In this document: positions 57,532-64,000 of the stretch, piece by piece
How positions within the stretch are numbered: position 1 is the first letter of the stretch
Layout of the letters: each line of letters opens with the position of its first letter
DNA from: Nocardia ninae NBRC 108245
Lineage (GTDB): Bacteria > Actinomycetota > Actinomycetes > Mycobacteriales > Mycobacteriaceae
Length of the DNA: 64,000 bases
Reading direction: 5' to 3'
NCBI RefSeq assembly: GCF_007990755.1
Contig: NZ_BJXA01000012.1
Location: 96,171 to 160,170 of the forward strand
The notes under the pieces: model-generated
Told to the model about the DNA's origin: nothing
Database searches by the model: none
The model's input: the letters and a program-made list of their open reading frames with translations, nothing else
Made by a program: the position numbers and the translations under genes

Positions 57532-58227
57532 ATGCGCATCACCGTTTTCGGAGCCAATGGACCCACCGGCCGCCTGCTCACCGATCAGGCACTTGCCGCA
57601 GGTCATGAGGTCGTCGCGGTCACGCGCCGGCCGGAAGGGTTCCCGATCGACCACGACCGGCTGACCGTCTTCGGTGGCGATGTGCGGGAAGCGGACTCGG
57701 TACGCATCGCCGTCGCGGGCGCCGACGCGGTGCTCTCCACGCTAGGTGTGCCGTACGGCAAGGAGCCGATCGACACCTACTCGGTCGGCGTCGCCAATAT
57801 CCTCGCCGCCATGCGCCACAACGACATTCGACGCATCGCGGTGGTGTCCTCGAGCGCCGTGGATCCGCAGCCGTTCACCGACGCCGGCTTCCTGTTCAAT
57901 CGCGTGCTGCAGCCCTACATCGCGCGGGTTATGGGCAAGACTTTGTACGACGACATGCGCCGGATGGAATCCCTGCTCGCCGCAACCGATCTCGACTGGA
58001 CCATCGTGCGTTCGGGCGGGTTGTACGAACTGCCCGCCGTCACCGACTATCTGCTGGTCGAGGGCCACGCCGACAAGCGCTACACCGCCCGCGTCGACTT
58101 GGCGGCCGCCATGCTCCGACTGCTCGATGACGACAAGTTCGTGCGGAAGATCGTCAGCGTGGCGACGACAGCGGACAACCCCAGCCTGCTCCAATTGATC
58201 CGCACCGAGGCGCTGGGAAAGAGCTGA
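57532..58227 (+). CDS. NAD(P)-binding SDR-like oxidoreductase (NmrA/YwnB type)
   Basis: 231 residues. N-terminal Rossmann motif ITVFGANGPTGRLLTDQAL (GxxGxxG), VVAVTRRPEG, a flavin-reductase-like VSTLGVPYGKEPIDTYS region and TIVRSGGLYELPA. Atypical SDR with no clear YxxxK. ATG 57532 follows gaaggatcacc. Redox role, perhaps as a sensor or quinone reductase; likely regulated by the divergent MarR protein. Confidence 0.88.
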   Translation: MRITVFGANGPTGRLLTDQALAAGHEVVAVTRRPEGFPIDHDRLTVFGGDVREADSVRIAVAGADAVLSTLGVPYGKEPIDTYSVGVANILAAMRHNDIRRIAVVSSSAVDPQPFTDAGFLFNRVLQPYIARVMGKTLYDDMRRMESLLAATDLDWTIVRSGGLYELPAVTDYLLVEGHADKRYTARVDLAAAMLRLLDDDKFVRKIVSVATTADNPSLLQLIRTEALGKS

Positions 58228-58234
58228 CGGCTAG

Positions 58235-58268
58235 TGTGACTCGGGTCACAACAACTATCTGTCACGTC
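58235..58268 (+). promoter_or_regulatory. CRP/GlxR-type site and possible ECF41 promoter
   Basis: TGTGA-CTCGGG-TCACA (58235-58250) matches exactly the CRP/GlxR consensus TGTGA-N6-TCACA. Overlapping it, GGTCACA and CGTC (58265-58268), 14 bases apart, resemble the ECF41 promoter elements TGTCACA and CGTC, though the spacing I know is longer. About 65 bases before the oxidoreductase gene. Confidence 0.5.
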
Positions 58269-58332
58269 GGCACGGGGTTGTTTGTCCCATGGTCGTCACC
58301 AACCCGGGTGACCCGATCATTGGAGCAACCCC

Positions 58333-59535
58333 ATGAACACCGAACACCGGATCGTCATTCTCGGCGCCGGCTACACGGGCCTGTTGACCGCCGTGACGCT
58401 GGCCCGTCGCACCCGCGCGCTGAATGTGCAGATCACGCTGGTCAACCCGTCGGCGCGGTTCACCGAACGCCTCCGCATGCACCAGATCGCCGCCGGCCAG
58501 GAGCTGCCCGACCACCGCATCACCGACATCCTCGCCGGCACCGGCGTCGAATTCGTCCAGGGCTGGGCCACTTCCATCGATCCGACCGCCCAACAGGTCA
58601 TGGTCGACGACACGATGACGCTGCCCTACGACGAATTGGTCTACGCCCTAGGCAGCAATACCGACACCAGCATCGTCCCCGGCGCCGCCGACCACGCCTG
58701 GACCCTCAACGATCCGAAAACCGCACACCGCTTCGCAGAACTTCTGAATGTCGTTGCAGCCCAAGGCGGCACAGTCGCGGTCTGCGGCGCAGGCTTGACC
58801 GGCATCGAGGCCGCGGCCGAAATCGCCGCCGACCATCCGGGATTGCGCGTCACGCTGATCAGCAACGCCGAACCCGGCGCCATGATGGGCGACAGGGCCC
58901 GCGCCTACCTGCACCGTGCACTGGACCGCCTCGGCGTCACCCGTGAAATCGGCCAGGCCGTCACCAAGGTGCTGCCCGACGCCGTCGAATTGGCCGACGG
59001 CACACTGCTTCCCGCCGATCTGACGCTGTGGACCACCGGCGTCCGCGTCTCACCACTGGCAGCCCAGGCCGGCATCGACACCGACGCGCGCGGCCTCATC
59101 GTGGTCGACAAGACCCTGCGCTCGGTCTCGCATCCGAACATCCACGCCATCGGCGACGCCGCCTCGATCCGCTTGCCCTGGGGGCAGATTCACGGCACCT
59201 GCCAGAGCGGCATGCCGACGGCCGCCTACACCGCCGCGGCAATCGCCAGGCAGCTGCGCGGCAAGCAGCCGAAACCGTTCTGCTTCGGCTACTTTCACCA
59301 GCCGGTCAGCCTCGGCCGTCGTGACGGCGTCATCCAGTTCACCCGCTCGGACGACACCCCCGGACGGTTCTACCTGACCGGACGCCTGGCGGCCGCCTAC
59401 AAGGAGTCGGTCAGCGCCAGCCCACTGCCGATGTTCCGGCTCAGCAGGCGAATGAATGCCCCGGTCAAGCTGAGGGCAGGCCGCCAGGCCCTCACCCAGG
59501 ACCGGGTGGTGCTTGGCAAACCCGAACATGATTGA
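58333..59535 (+). CDS. NDH-2-like FAD/NAD(P)H oxidoreductase
   Basis: 400 residues. Two dinucleotide sites: FAD at RIVILGAGYTGLLTAVTLA and NAD(P)H at VAVCGAGLTGIEAAAEIA; ATGD-like HAIGDAASIR closes the FAD site. Layout of type II NADH dehydrogenases and related disulfide-free reductases; the C-terminus lacks a clear membrane anchor. The sigma factor gene begins 13 bases downstream, the arrangement seen for ECF41 sigma factors and their oxidoreductase targets. Confidence 0.9.
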   Translation: MNTEHRIVILGAGYTGLLTAVTLARRTRALNVQITLVNPSARFTERLRMHQIAAGQELPDHRITDILAGTGVEFVQGWATSIDPTAQQVMVDDTMTLPYDELVYALGSNTDTSIVPGAADHAWTLNDPKTAHRFAELLNVVAAQGGTVAVCGAGLTGIEAAAEIAADHPGLRVTLISNAEPGAMMGDRARAYLHRALDRLGVTREIGQAVTKVLPDAVELADGTLLPADLTLWTTGVRVSPLAAQAGIDTDARGLIVVDKTLRSVSHPNIHAIGDAASIRLPWGQIHGTCQSGMPTAAYTAAAIARQLRGKQPKPFCFGYFHQPVSLGRRDGVIQFTRSDDTPGRFYLTGRLAAAYKESVSASPLPMFRLSRRMNAPVKLRAGRQALTQDRVVLGKPEHD

Positions 59536-59548
59536 GGAGCATGACCCG

Positions 59549-60439
59549 ATGGTGAATCCGACGCCCGCGCAAGATCCGTTTCTCGAACACCGGCGACTCC
59601 TGTTCGCCACCGCGTATCGGATGCTGGGCACCGTCACCGACGCGGAGGACATCCTCCAGGACACCTGGCTCAAATGGCACGACACCGATCAGGCGACGGT
59701 GCGGCACCCCAAGTCCTACCTGGTCCGCACCGTCACCAACCTGGCGCTGAACCGACTCACCTCCGCCCGGGCCACCCGCGAAAGCTACGTCGGCCCCTGG
59801 CTCCCCGAGCCGCTACTCACCACACCGAACATCGCCGAGGAGACCGAATTGGTCGACACCGTCTCCACCGCGATGCTGGTGGTGCTGGAAACCCTGAGCC
59901 CGATCGAGCGCGCGGTCCTGGTGCTGCGTGAGGTGTTCGGCTACACCCATGCCGAGATCGCCGACACCCTCGACCGGCCCGAACCGACCATCCGCCAGAT
60001 CGCGCACCGGGCGCGCGCGCACGTGCAGGCCCGCCGCCCGCGCTTCGACACCGACAAGGATCAGCGCGATCACATCACCGCGCGGTTCATGGCGGCCTGT
60101 TCCGGCGGTGACCTCAACGCCCTGATGGATCTACTCGCCCCGGACGTGACCTGCTGGTCGGACGGTGGCGGTGTGGTGACCGCGGCCCGACGCCCGCTGC
60201 ACGGCCCGGATCATGTGGCCCGCTGGACCCTCGGCGTGTTCGCCAAGCCGATCGTCGCGGGTTACGAGCTCGAGCCCACCTACCTCAACGGTGAACTCGG
60301 CGCAGTGGCGCGGATCGGTGGGCACCCGGTCGCCGCCTTCACCTACGACATAGTCGATGGCCGCATCCAGAACCTGCGGCTCCAGGTGAATCCGGGCAAG
60401 CTCAAAGGCCTTTCGCTCGGTCCCGACCTCGTCGGTTGA
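59549..60439 (+). CDS. sigJ: ECF41-type (SigJ-family) RNA polymerase sigma factor
   Basis: 296 residues. Region 2 (HRRLLFATAYRMLGTVTDAEDILQDTWLKW) and region 4 (LSPIERAVLVLREVFGYTHAEIADTL) are followed by a SnoaL-like domain. ECF41 hallmarks are present: WLPEPL in the linker, DGGG in the SnoaL part and NPGKL (NPDKL-like) near the end. In this group the C-terminal domain, not an anti-sigma factor, controls activity. ATG 59549 has gaggag 10 bases upstream; ATG 59528 is possible but overlaps the upstream gene. Confidence 0.9.
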   Translation: MVNPTPAQDPFLEHRRLLFATAYRMLGTVTDAEDILQDTWLKWHDTDQATVRHPKSYLVRTVTNLALNRLTSARATRESYVGPWLPEPLLTTPNIAEETELVDTVSTAMLVVLETLSPIERAVLVLREVFGYTHAEIADTLDRPEPTIRQIAHRARAHVQARRPRFDTDKDQRDHITARFMAACSGGDLNALMDLLAPDVTCWSDGGGVVTAARRPLHGPDHVARWTLGVFAKPIVAGYELEPTYLNGELGAVARIGGHPVAAFTYDIVDGRIQNLRLQVNPGKLKGLSLGPDLVG

Positions 60440-60486
60440 CCCGGCGCGCCCGCACCGAGGTCGGCGGTTGTCGTCGGTGATCGTTC

Positions 60487-60492
60487 TAGGCT
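60487..60492 (+). promoter_or_regulatory. -10 box for a leaderless ltrA-like transcript
   Basis: TAGGCT lies six bases before the GTG at 60499, and no ribosome site is present. Confidence 0.45.
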
Positions 60493-60498
60493 CCTGCG

Positions 60499-61647
60499 GT
60501 GACCAACCAGAGCGCAGAGCTATCCGCCGAAGGCGGCCAGCTGCGGGCTTCGACACTGGAGCTCTTCTTCGATCTCGTCTTCGTTTTCACGATCACCCAG
60601 CTGACCCACGTCTTCACCCACCATCCGGGCTGGCAGGCCCTGGGCCAGGTGGCGCTGCTGTTCGGCCTCATCTGGTGGATGTACAGCGGGTATGTGTGGC
60701 TCACCAACGAGGTGGCACCGAACAGCTCGACTCGGCGAACCTGGTTGCTGATCGGGATGTTCTCCTTCTTCGTGCTCGCACTGGCCATTCCGGATGCGTT
60801 CCACGGCACCGGGCTCGCCTTCGGCTTCGGCTACGTCCTGGTGACCGCCGTGCACACCGCGCTGTTCGCCTCCGGCGGCGGTGCGTCCGCCGCGCGGGCC
60901 ATCAAGCACATCGCGCCGTTCAACTTCCTGGCCGCGGGGTTGGTGCTGGCCGGCGGGTTTCTGCACGGTTGGCCGCAATACGCCTGTTGGGGCCTGGGGT
61001 TCGCGGTTCAGGTCGCCAGCCCCTACCTGATCGATACCGGTGATTTCGTCATCCGGGCGAGCCATTTCTGCGAGCGGCACGGCTTGGTCGTGATCGTCGC
61101 GATCGGTGAGTCCATCGTCGCGATCGGCGCCGGACTGGCCGGGGTGAAAATCACGCCGCAGCTGATCGTCACCGTGTCGCTCGCGCTGTGTCTTGCTTAC
61201 GTGCTGTGGTGGGCATACTTCGGCTTCGACGACGAACGCGGCGAGCACGCGCTGGCCGCGACACCTGATCGGGAGCGCTCCCGGCCCGCGGTCCTTGCCT
61301 ACGGTTACGCGTTGTATCCGCTGCTCATCGGCATCACCGTGACCTCGGCGGGCCTGCAGATGAGCATCGGGCACGGCAACGAATCCGTCAGCCTGGCCGC
61401 CGCGGCTGCGCTGTCCGGTGGTGTCGCCCTGTATTTCCTCGGGCAGTTCTTCTTCCGCCTGGCCTTGAAGTTGCCGCGGCCGTGGATCCGGTTGATCGCG
61501 GCCGCCGCCGTCGCGGCGACAACGCCGATCGGCGTCGTGTGGGTGTCGTGGGCGCAGCTGGCGACGCTGGTCGCGGTCGGCTATCTCGCGGTGATCGCCG
61601 ACGACCTGATCACCTTGCGGAGTGGGCAGCACAGCTCCTACCTGTAG
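60499..61647 (+). CDS. Low-temperature-requirement A (LtrA) family membrane protein
   Basis: 382 residues with about eleven helices. LtrA signature at the start: ASTLELFFDLVFVFTITQLTHVF, with the charged E..FDLVFVF, and later HFCERHGLVVIVAIGESIVAIG. Known from Listeria for cold growth; biochemical function undefined. Distinct from the upstream sigma operon, with its own -10. Confidence 0.93.
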   Translation: MTNQSAELSAEGGQLRASTLELFFDLVFVFTITQLTHVFTHHPGWQALGQVALLFGLIWWMYSGYVWLTNEVAPNSSTRRTWLLIGMFSFFVLALAIPDAFHGTGLAFGFGYVLVTAVHTALFASGGGASAARAIKHIAPFNFLAAGLVLAGGFLHGWPQYACWGLGFAVQVASPYLIDTGDFVIRASHFCERHGLVVIVAIGESIVAIGAGLAGVKITPQLIVTVSLALCLAYVLWWAYFGFDDERGEHALAATPDRERSRPAVLAYGYALYPLLIGITVTSAGLQMSIGHGNESVSLAAAAALSGGVALYFLGQFFFRLALKLPRPWIRLIAAAAVAATTPIGVVWVSWAQLATLVAVGYLAVIADDLITLRSGQHSSYL

Positions 61648-61700
61648 CTCACCGGGACGGCGCGGTGGCTGACCGAAAGCTGTCGGTGCCGTCTTGGACA

Positions 61701-62324
61701 ATGGTGGTCGTGTGTGCCGATGAGCTGAACGTCGATCCGCCCGCCGCCGCCCGCCGTGTCCTGGGCGCCACTCTCTGGTCCGGATCGGTTGGGGTCCGGA
61801 TCGTCGAAGTCGAGGCCTATGGGGGTGATCCGGCCGGACCGTGGCCGGACCCGGCGTCGCATTCCGGGCGCGGGCGGACCAAGCGCAACACGGTGATGTT
61901 CGGTCCGGCGGGGGTGCTGTACGTGTACCTGAGCTACGGCATGCACATGTGCATCAACGTGACCAGCGGTCCGGACGGGTCGGCGAGCGCGGTGCTGATC
62001 AGGTCGGGTGAGGTGGTCGCCGGGCTCGAGGAGGCCCGCGCTCGGCGGCTGCCCGCGCGGACCGATGCCGATTTGGCGAAGGGGCCGGGCAATCTCGGCA
62101 GCGCGCTGGGCATCACTCTGAACGACTACGGAACTCCGCTGTTCGAACCGTCCTCGCCGATTCGGCTGGAACTCGTCGATGCCCTCGACGAGGAAATCGC
62201 CAGCGGTCCCCGGGTCGGCGTGAGCACTGCCGCGGATCTGCCGTGGCGGTTCTGGCTACCGTCCTCGCCCGCGGTCTCCACCTACCGGCGCAGTCCCCGA
62301 GCGCCGCGTGCCGAGGCGTCCTGA
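61701..62324 (+). CDS. mpg: DNA-3-methyladenine glycosylase (AAG/Mpg type)
   Basis: 207 residues; removes alkylated and deaminated purines, starting base-excision repair. Motifs of the family: VRIVEVEAYGG (catalytic Glu), DPASHSGRGRTKRNTVMFGPAGVLYVYLSYGMHMCINVT (DNA contact), AVLIRSGE and KGPGNLGSALGI. ATG 61701; GTG codons just after are alternatives. Directly before tyrS as in M. tuberculosis (Rv1688-Rv1689). Confidence 0.94.
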   Translation: MVVVCADELNVDPPAAARRVLGATLWSGSVGVRIVEVEAYGGDPAGPWPDPASHSGRGRTKRNTVMFGPAGVLYVYLSYGMHMCINVTSGPDGSASAVLIRSGEVVAGLEEARARRLPARTDADLAKGPGNLGSALGITLNDYGTPLFEPSSPIRLELVDALDEEIASGPRVGVSTAADLPWRFWLPSSPAVSTYRRSPRAPRAEAS

Positions 62325-62425
62325 GGTTTTGCCAGGCGCGTAATTCGCTCGACCAGCGGCGGGTACAGCCGACACACTGAGGCGCACTCGAGCCACCAAT
62401 TACCCGTGCGGAAAGATGGGACAGC

Positions 62426-63703
62426 GTGAGCGGCGACATCATCGACGAATTGACCTGGCGCGGACTGATCGCGCAATCCACCGACCTGGACGCGCTGCGT
62501 GCGGCCCTGGACGCGGGACGGTTGACCGTCTATGCCGGTTTCGATCCCACCGGGCCCAGCCTGCACGCCGGACATCTGGTGCCGTTGCTCGCGCTGAAGC
62601 GGTTCCAGCGCGCGGGCAACCGGCCGATCGTGCTGGCCGGCGGCGCCACCGGACTCATCGGCGACCCGCGCGACGTCGGCGAGCGCACCATGAACTCCAC
62701 CGACACCGTGCAGGAGTGGGCCACCCGGATCCGTTCGCAGCTGGAACGGTTCGTCGACCTGGACGATTCGCCGACGGGCGCGGTGCTCGCGAACAACATG
62801 GAGTGGACCGGGCAGCTGTCCACCATCGACTTCCTGCGCGACATCGGCAAGCACTTCTCGGTGAACGTCATGCTGGCCCGCGACACCATCAAACGGCGCC
62901 TGGACGGTGAGGGCATCTCCTACACCGAGTTCAGCTACATGCTGCTGCAGGCGAACGACTACTTGCAGCTGCGTCGCAACTACGACTGCACATTGCAGGT
63001 CGGCGGCTCCGACCAGTGGGGCAACATCATCGCCGGCGTCGAACTGAACCGCCGCGTCGACGGTGCCGCGGTGCACGCGCTCACCGTTCCGCTGGTGACC
63101 TCGGCCGACGGCAAGAAGTTCGGCAAGTCGACCGGCGGCGGCAGCCTGTGGCTCGATCCCGAGATGACCAGCCCGTACGCCTGGTACCAGTACTTCGTGA
63201 ACACCGCCGACGCCGATGTGCTGCGGTACCTGCGCTGGTTCACCTTCCTCTCGCGCGAAGAACTGGCCGAACTCGAAGTCGCCACGGCCGAGCGCCCGCA
63301 TGCGCGGGAAGCGCAGCGCAAGCTGGCGGCGGAGATGACCACGCTGGTGCACGGCGAGGCGAACACCCGCGCGGTGCAGCTGGCCAGTCAGGCGCTGTTC
63401 GGTCGCGGCGAACTGCGCGAACTGGATGAGCCGACCTTGGGTGCCGCATTGCGCGAAGCCGCGGTGGCCGAGCTGGCGGCGGGGGAGCCGAGCACGATCG
63501 TCGATCTGCTCGTCGCCACCGGGTTGAGCGAAAGTCGCGGCGCCGCCCGGCGTGCGGTGAACGAAGGCGGGGCATCGGTGAACAACGAGCGCGTCTCCGA
63601 CCTCGAGTGGACCCCCTCCGACAGCGACTACCTGCACGGACGGTGGCTGGTGCTGCGGCGCGGAAAGAAGAACCTCGCCGGCGTACTGCGGGCAGGTGCA
63701 TGA
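62426..63703 (+). CDS. tyrS: Tyrosyl-tRNA synthetase
   Basis: 425 residues. Class Ic: HIGH-like [12 protein letters not shown] (about 43-54), the tyrosine-recognition YxxxQxxD segment [19 protein letters not shown] and the KMSKS-like KKFGKSTGG (about 231). The C-terminal 75 residues are an S4 RNA-binding domain ([29 protein letters not shown]). GTG 62426. A hairpin follows; beyond it lies the putative rrn promoter region. Confidence 0.97.
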   Translation: MSGDIIDELTWRGLIAQSTDLDALRAALDAGRLTVYAGFDPTGPSLHAGHLVPLLALKRFQRAGNRPIVLAGGATGLIGDPRDVGERTMNSTDTVQEWATRIRSQLERFVDLDDSPTGAVLANNMEWTGQLSTIDFLRDIGKHFSVNVMLARDTIKRRLDGEGISYTEFSYMLLQANDYLQLRRNYDCTLQVGGSDQWGNIIAGVELNRRVDGAAVHALTVPLVTSADGKKFGKSTGGGSLWLDPEMTSPYAWYQYFVNTADADVLRYLRWFTFLSREELAELEVATAERPHAREAQRKLAAEMTTLVHGEANTRAVQLASQALFGRGELRELDEPTLGAALREAAVAELAAGEPSTIVDLLVATGLSESRGAARRAVNEGGASVNNERVSDLEWTPSDSDYLHGRWLVLRRGKKNLAGVLRAGA

Positions 63704-63713
63704 AGATCGCGGT

Positions 63714-63743
63714 GGCTTGAGTCACATCCGTGTGATTCAAGCC
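63714..63743 (+). terminator. Hairpin terminator after tyrS
   Basis: GGCTTGAGTCACA and TGTGATTCAAGCC pair over 13 positions with one wobble around TCCG, starting 10 bases after the tyrS stop. No T tract. Confidence 0.6.
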
Positions 63744-63801
63744 CGCGTTCGGCCCGAGTCTGCGGCTCTGACCTGGGGAAACACCGGCGCGAACAGCGGA
63801 T

Positions 63802-63830
63802 TTGACTCTGCGTTATCCGCCGCGTAACTT
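63802..63830 (+). promoter_or_regulatory. Upstream promoter (P1) of a probable rRNA operon
   Basis: TTGACT, 17-base spacer, TAACTT. The same -35 as the promoter at 63967. It lies in a non-coding stretch of about 300 bases after tyrS that has no credible gene. Confidence 0.6.
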
Positions 63831-63966
63831 TATCCAAGTCAGAGCGACACGGACACCGACCCGGAGCCGAGAAGCCCAGCGGAAACGCTGAGCGGATGGA
63901 CCGGGAAACGAGGTAGTACGGGGTGCGCCTGGCCATCAGCAAGACGTCTAGGGCGATCACGCGGAC

Positions 63967-63995
63967 TTGACTCCGTGCGAGAAGCCGTTTAGGCT
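63967..63995 (+). promoter_or_regulatory. Downstream promoter (P2) of a probable rRNA operon
   Basis: TTGACT, exactly 17 bases, TAGGCT, then GGAAC at the window edge. This closely follows mycobacterial rrn promoters (TTGACT...TAGACTGGCAGG). The 16S rRNA gene would lie a few hundred bases beyond the edge. Confidence 0.7.
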
Positions 63996-64000
63996 GGAAC

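Noticed and set aside
63628-63960. 110-codon minus-strand frame after tyrS
   Set aside because: Covers the tyrS terminator and the rrn-type promoters; basic, no similarity.

Overview
This is high-GC actinobacterial DNA, most likely from Nocardia or a close relative in the Mycobacteriales. The evidence is very GC-rich coding sequence with frequent GTG starts and ATGA/GTGA gene overlaps, TAnnnT boxes a few bases upstream of start codons, a type VII secretion-like substrate cassette, many small secreted proteins, and gene order that follows Mycobacterium tuberculosis (argCJBDFRGH; the Rv1683-type acyl-CoA synthetase/lipase; Trm112; TetR plus an ABC pair; mpg; tyrS). The species is inference; no rRNA or tRNA lies inside the window.

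Left part (1-17.5 kb), accessory and envelope genes: an unusually short cytochrome P450 divergent from an ArsR regulator over a near-perfect palindrome; a 13E12/DUF222 fragment with a LexA box over its start codon; an alpha/beta hydrolase and an AraC regulator; a VOC protein; an overlapping cassette (4.75-7.26 kb) encoding a small YxxxE-bearing ESX-like protein, a WXG-type protein ending in an HExxH motif, a lipoprotein and a small membrane protein; small membrane proteins with an AraC regulator; an M23 peptidase; a HEAT-repeat protein; an ImmA/IrrE-type metalloprotease paired with a multi-spanning membrane protein; a DUF885-like peptidase; and several exported proteins (DUF4189, hydrolase, PepSY).

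Centre (17.7-27.1 kb): the complete arginine pathway from N-acetylglutamyl phosphate, argCJBDFR and argGH. Two nearly identical ARG boxes, in front of argC and argG, split the cluster into two ArgR-controlled units. argF and argR are separated by degenerate tandem repeats that also form a small overlapping ORF.

27.1-40 kb, metabolism and transport: an SMR exporter, a Uma2-type nuclease, a ribose-type ABC importer operon in which every gene is preceded by a tiny overlapping ORF, threonine dehydratase, an EstB-like serine hydrolase, GntR plus NCS1 permease plus hydantoin/allantoin racemase, and isopentenyl-diphosphate isomerase.

40.5-64 kb: the Rv1683-like fusion gene; an envelope-glycosylation block (methyltransferase, sugar aminotransferase, GT2, two tandem YfhO-like membrane proteins, GtrA) that appears inserted relative to M. 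tuberculosis; Trm112; an array of imperfect palindromic repeats; an ABC-2 exporter with its TetR regulator; multicopper oxidase with MarR; an oxidoreductase/ECF41-type sigma factor operon; LtrA; mpg; and tyrS. The right edge carries two TTGACT-17-TA(A/G)(C/G)(C/T)T promoters that look like the start of an rRNA operon lying beyond the window.
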